This document shows positions 62,278 through 64,000 of a DNA stretch of 64,000 bases, in pieces. Numbering within the stretch: the stretch's first letter is position 1; each line of letters begins with the position of its first letter. Position numbers and translations under genes: made by a program. The notes beneath the pieces are model-generated. The model did no database searches and had not been told where the DNA came from. It worked only from the letters and a program-made list of their open reading frames with translations. Where the stretch lies: contig NZ_ACJM01000010.1 in assembly GCF_000174415.1 (NCBI RefSeq), positions 1 through 64,000 of the forward strand, in the 5' to 3' direction. The stretch comes from Dethiobacter alkaliphilus AHT 1. Its GTDB lineage: Bacteria > Bacillota > Dethiobacteria > Dethiobacterales > Dethiobacteraceae.

Positions 62278-63897
62278 TTAATTCCATTTCCACTCATACA
62301 TGTTCCAGGTATTATTGGCCTGAGTGGGATTAGGTCTAAAGTTTTCCAAATTATCAGGAACTGCTACCACGCTGTTCATAAAGTAAACAAATAGGCTGGG
62401 CAGCTCTTCAGCCAGGATTTCCTGTACTTCATGATAAATCTCAATCCGTTCCTGCCGGTCTGAAATTTTAAGCCCTGCTTCCAACAACTCATCTACGCGG
62501 TCATTTTTATAGCCTGCATAGTTCTGGCCCGTTCCGTATTCGTCGGGAATCTGAGTGGAATGCCAGATAGGTGTACTGTCCGGATCAAATCCGCTGGACC
62601 AGGCAAAAACGATTACATCAAAATTCATACTGGTAAGGGCATCACCGAACATGGGCCCGTCGAAGCTTTCCAGTTCCACTTCTGCACCAATGGCTTCCCA
62701 TTCCTGCTTGGCAATTTCCTGGTAACTGGCATAGGCAGGATTTCCCGCTATGGTGGTGATGGTAAAGGCCAGACGTTCACCGTTCTTTTCCCGCACACCG
62801 TCATCACCGCGGACCCAACCGGCCTCCTCCAGGAGCTCTTCAGCCTTATCCGGATTATAGCTATACTGTCTTATATCAGGATTATAGGCCCAACTCACTG
62901 GCGGTGTGTCGGAGTACGCCGGAGTCCCCACACCTCCCAGAACAGTTGCGATGAACTCTTCCTGGGGAAAGGCATAGTTTAGTGCCTGCCGAACCTCTTT
63001 ATCCTGAAACTTGGCCAGGCGCAGGTTGAAGTCGGCGTGCATATACACAAAACCGGGGTATTGGTATACTTCGATGGCCTGTCCATTTTCCTGTAAGGAG
63101 ACCAGCGCTTCATATTGGCCGGGCTGCGCTCTGTCATAAATATCAATCTCACCGGTTTCAAACTGTGCCAGCAAAGTGTTGGCATCGGGGATAATTTTAA
63201 ATACTACCTGCCCGATTTCCGGTTGACCCCGGTAGTAATCCTCAAAAGCTGCCAAAAGTATATAGTCGCTTGTCTCCCATTCCACCAGCTCGTAGGGGCC
63301 GGATCCTATGGGGTTGCGGGAAAAATCACCGCCTTTGCTCAGTTCCTCGCCATTTGCCAGAAACTCTTCTTCCACCAGATGCTTTGGCACAATGGAAGCA
63401 TCGGCATAAGCCCAATATTCAAGCCAGGTAACATCGGGTTCATACAGGGTAATGGTAAAGCTGTACGGATCGGTCACCGTAAATTCTTTAATTTTATCCC
63501 ACATCATCCGGGAAGGAACCGCATTATTTTCGGCAATCTTCATTTGATATGTAAAGTACACATCTTCTGCGGTAAGTTTCTCGCCGTCATGAAAGAGGAC
63601 ATCGTCACGCAGCTCAAAGCGATATTCCAGCCCGTCTTCGCTTACCTCAGGCAGCTGAACCAGTAAATCGGGTTCAAACTCCATTTCCTCGTTTACCTTA
63701 ATCAGGGTAGAAAAAATACCGTTTAACACGTCGGCTTCATTGGCGGATTCCGTCAGGATTGGATTCAGTGTTTCTATATCTACCTGCATTCCCAACACCA
63801 AAGGATTGTTTGCCTCTTCACCGGACGGTGCACAAGATACAGTGATAGCGGCCACTATTGTCAATATAAACAGGAGAATAAATGCTTTTCTAAACAG
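62278..63897 (-). CDS. dppA: Oligopeptide/dipeptide solute-binding lipoprotein (OppA/DppA); CTG start likely
   Basis: About 539 residues of the peptide-binding family (SBP_bac_5): FELRDDVLFHDGEKLTAEDV, FSRNPIGSGPYELVEWE, RQALNYAFPQEEFI. Starting at the CTG at 63897, five bases after GGGGGAGG, gives a full lipoprotein signal peptide (MFRKAFILLFILTIVAA..TVSC). The first ATG/GTG/TTG codon in frame (TTG at 63864) would cut the charged end off this signal, so CTG is the better start. First gene of the dppABCDF operon. Peptide preference is unknown. Confidence 0.88.
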   Translation of the reverse strand: MFRKAFILLFILTIVAAITVSCAPSGEEANNPLVLGMQVDIETLNPILTESANEADVLNGIFSTLIKVNEEMEFEPDLLVQLPEVSEDGLEYRFELRDDVLFHDGEKLTAEDVYFTYQMKIAENNAVPSRMMWDKIKEFTVTDPYSFTITLYEPDVTWLEYWAYADASIVPKHLVEEEFLANGEELSKGGDFSRNPIGSGPYELVEWETSDYILLAAFEDYYRGQPEIGQVVFKIIPDANTLLAQFETGEIDIYDRAQPGQYEALVSLQENGQAIEVYQYPGFVYMHADFNLRLAKFQDKEVRQALNYAFPQEEFIATVLGGVGTPAYSDTPPVSWAYNPDIRQYSYNPDKAEELLEEAGWVRGDDGVREKNGERLAFTITTIAGNPAYASYQEIAKQEWEAIGAEVELESFDGPMFGDALTSMNFDVIVFAWSSGFDPDSTPIWHSTQIPDEYGTGQNYAGYKNDRVDELLEAGLKISDRQERIEIYHEVQEILAEELPSLFVYFMNSVVAVPDNLENFRPNPTQANNTWNMYEWKWN

Positions 63898-64000
63898 GTT
63901 GACCTCCCCCTTAATGGTTTTTCTTTAGATTTGCAAATATAATCAGTAATGTTCGCGAATATGTAAGCATTTCCCTGCCAAAAAGGTAAAAAATGTTGAC

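Overview
The window looks like a chromosomal segment of a spore-forming, probably anaerobic member of the Bacillota (Clostridia-like). This is inferred from gene content: CotF-like coat proteins, a YhcN/YlaJ-type lipoprotein and a DUF1657 protein point to sporulation; rubredoxin, butyrate kinase/phosphotransbutyrylase and a hexaheme lipoprotein cytochrome point to anaerobic metabolism. Shine-Dalgarno sites are strong and GTG/TTG starts are frequent. The species cannot be fixed from sequence alone. Nearly all DNA is coding; no CRISPR array, phage, IS transposase or rRNA was found.

Layout: 1-2.05 kb, 3' part of a large FtsA/PilM-like actin-fold ATPase (runs off the left edge). 2.1-4.9 kb, a metallo-hydrolase, then a plus-strand sporulation-type group (two CotF-like proteins, a 55-aa protein, an ATP-grasp enzyme). 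5-11.2 kb, acyl-CoA synthetase, DUF1657, hexaheme cytochrome plus NarL-type regulator, amidohydrolase, zinc-ribbon protein. 11.1-19 kb, a lone RND pump, a NifV-family homocitrate synthase behind a possible attenuator, the proCBA operon and tRNA-Trp. 19.4-25.4 kb, GltS-type flavoprotein, IclR regulator, DUF4236-TPR protein, D-amino-acid transaminase. 25.5-29.3 kb, surE-rtcB-deoC-tautomerase group. 30-36.2 kb, a tight operon ahcY-mtnP-mtnA-aldolase-mtaD for salvage of S-adenosylhomocysteine, methylthioadenosine and possibly 5'-deoxyadenosine. 36.4-36.8 kb, five tRNAs (Thr, Tyr, Gln, Lys, Leu). 37-40.8 kb, Uma2 protein, HemZ, lipoprotein, Ndk, spermidine-synthase family enzyme. 41-44.1 kb, a TRAP-TAXI transporter whose binding protein appears circularly permuted. 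44.4-48.4 kb, a ferric-iron ABC transporter with a near-consensus Fur box. 48.6-54.4 kb, c-di-GMP protein, FUSC transporter, DUF711/ACT pair, rubredoxin. 54.5-58.2 kb, buk-ptb and a DUF885 peptidase-like protein. 58.3-63.9 kb, a complete oligopeptide ABC transporter.

Functional links: the aminopropyltransferase at 40 kb makes methylthioadenosine, which the operon at 30-35 kb can recycle. The phosphorylase there carries Asn where adenine-specific enzymes have Asp, and a deaminase is encoded at the end of the operon, so the route probably runs through methylthioinosine and ends in an aldolase cleavage giving dihydroxyacetone phosphate (the 'DHAP shunt').

The most unusual structures are (i) a roughly 95-nt dispersed element present four times (3.5, 14.3, 39.4 and 48.5 kb) with conserved hairpins, compensatory base changes and a terminator-like 3' end, mostly placed right behind another terminator, and (ii) the permuted TAXI binding protein.
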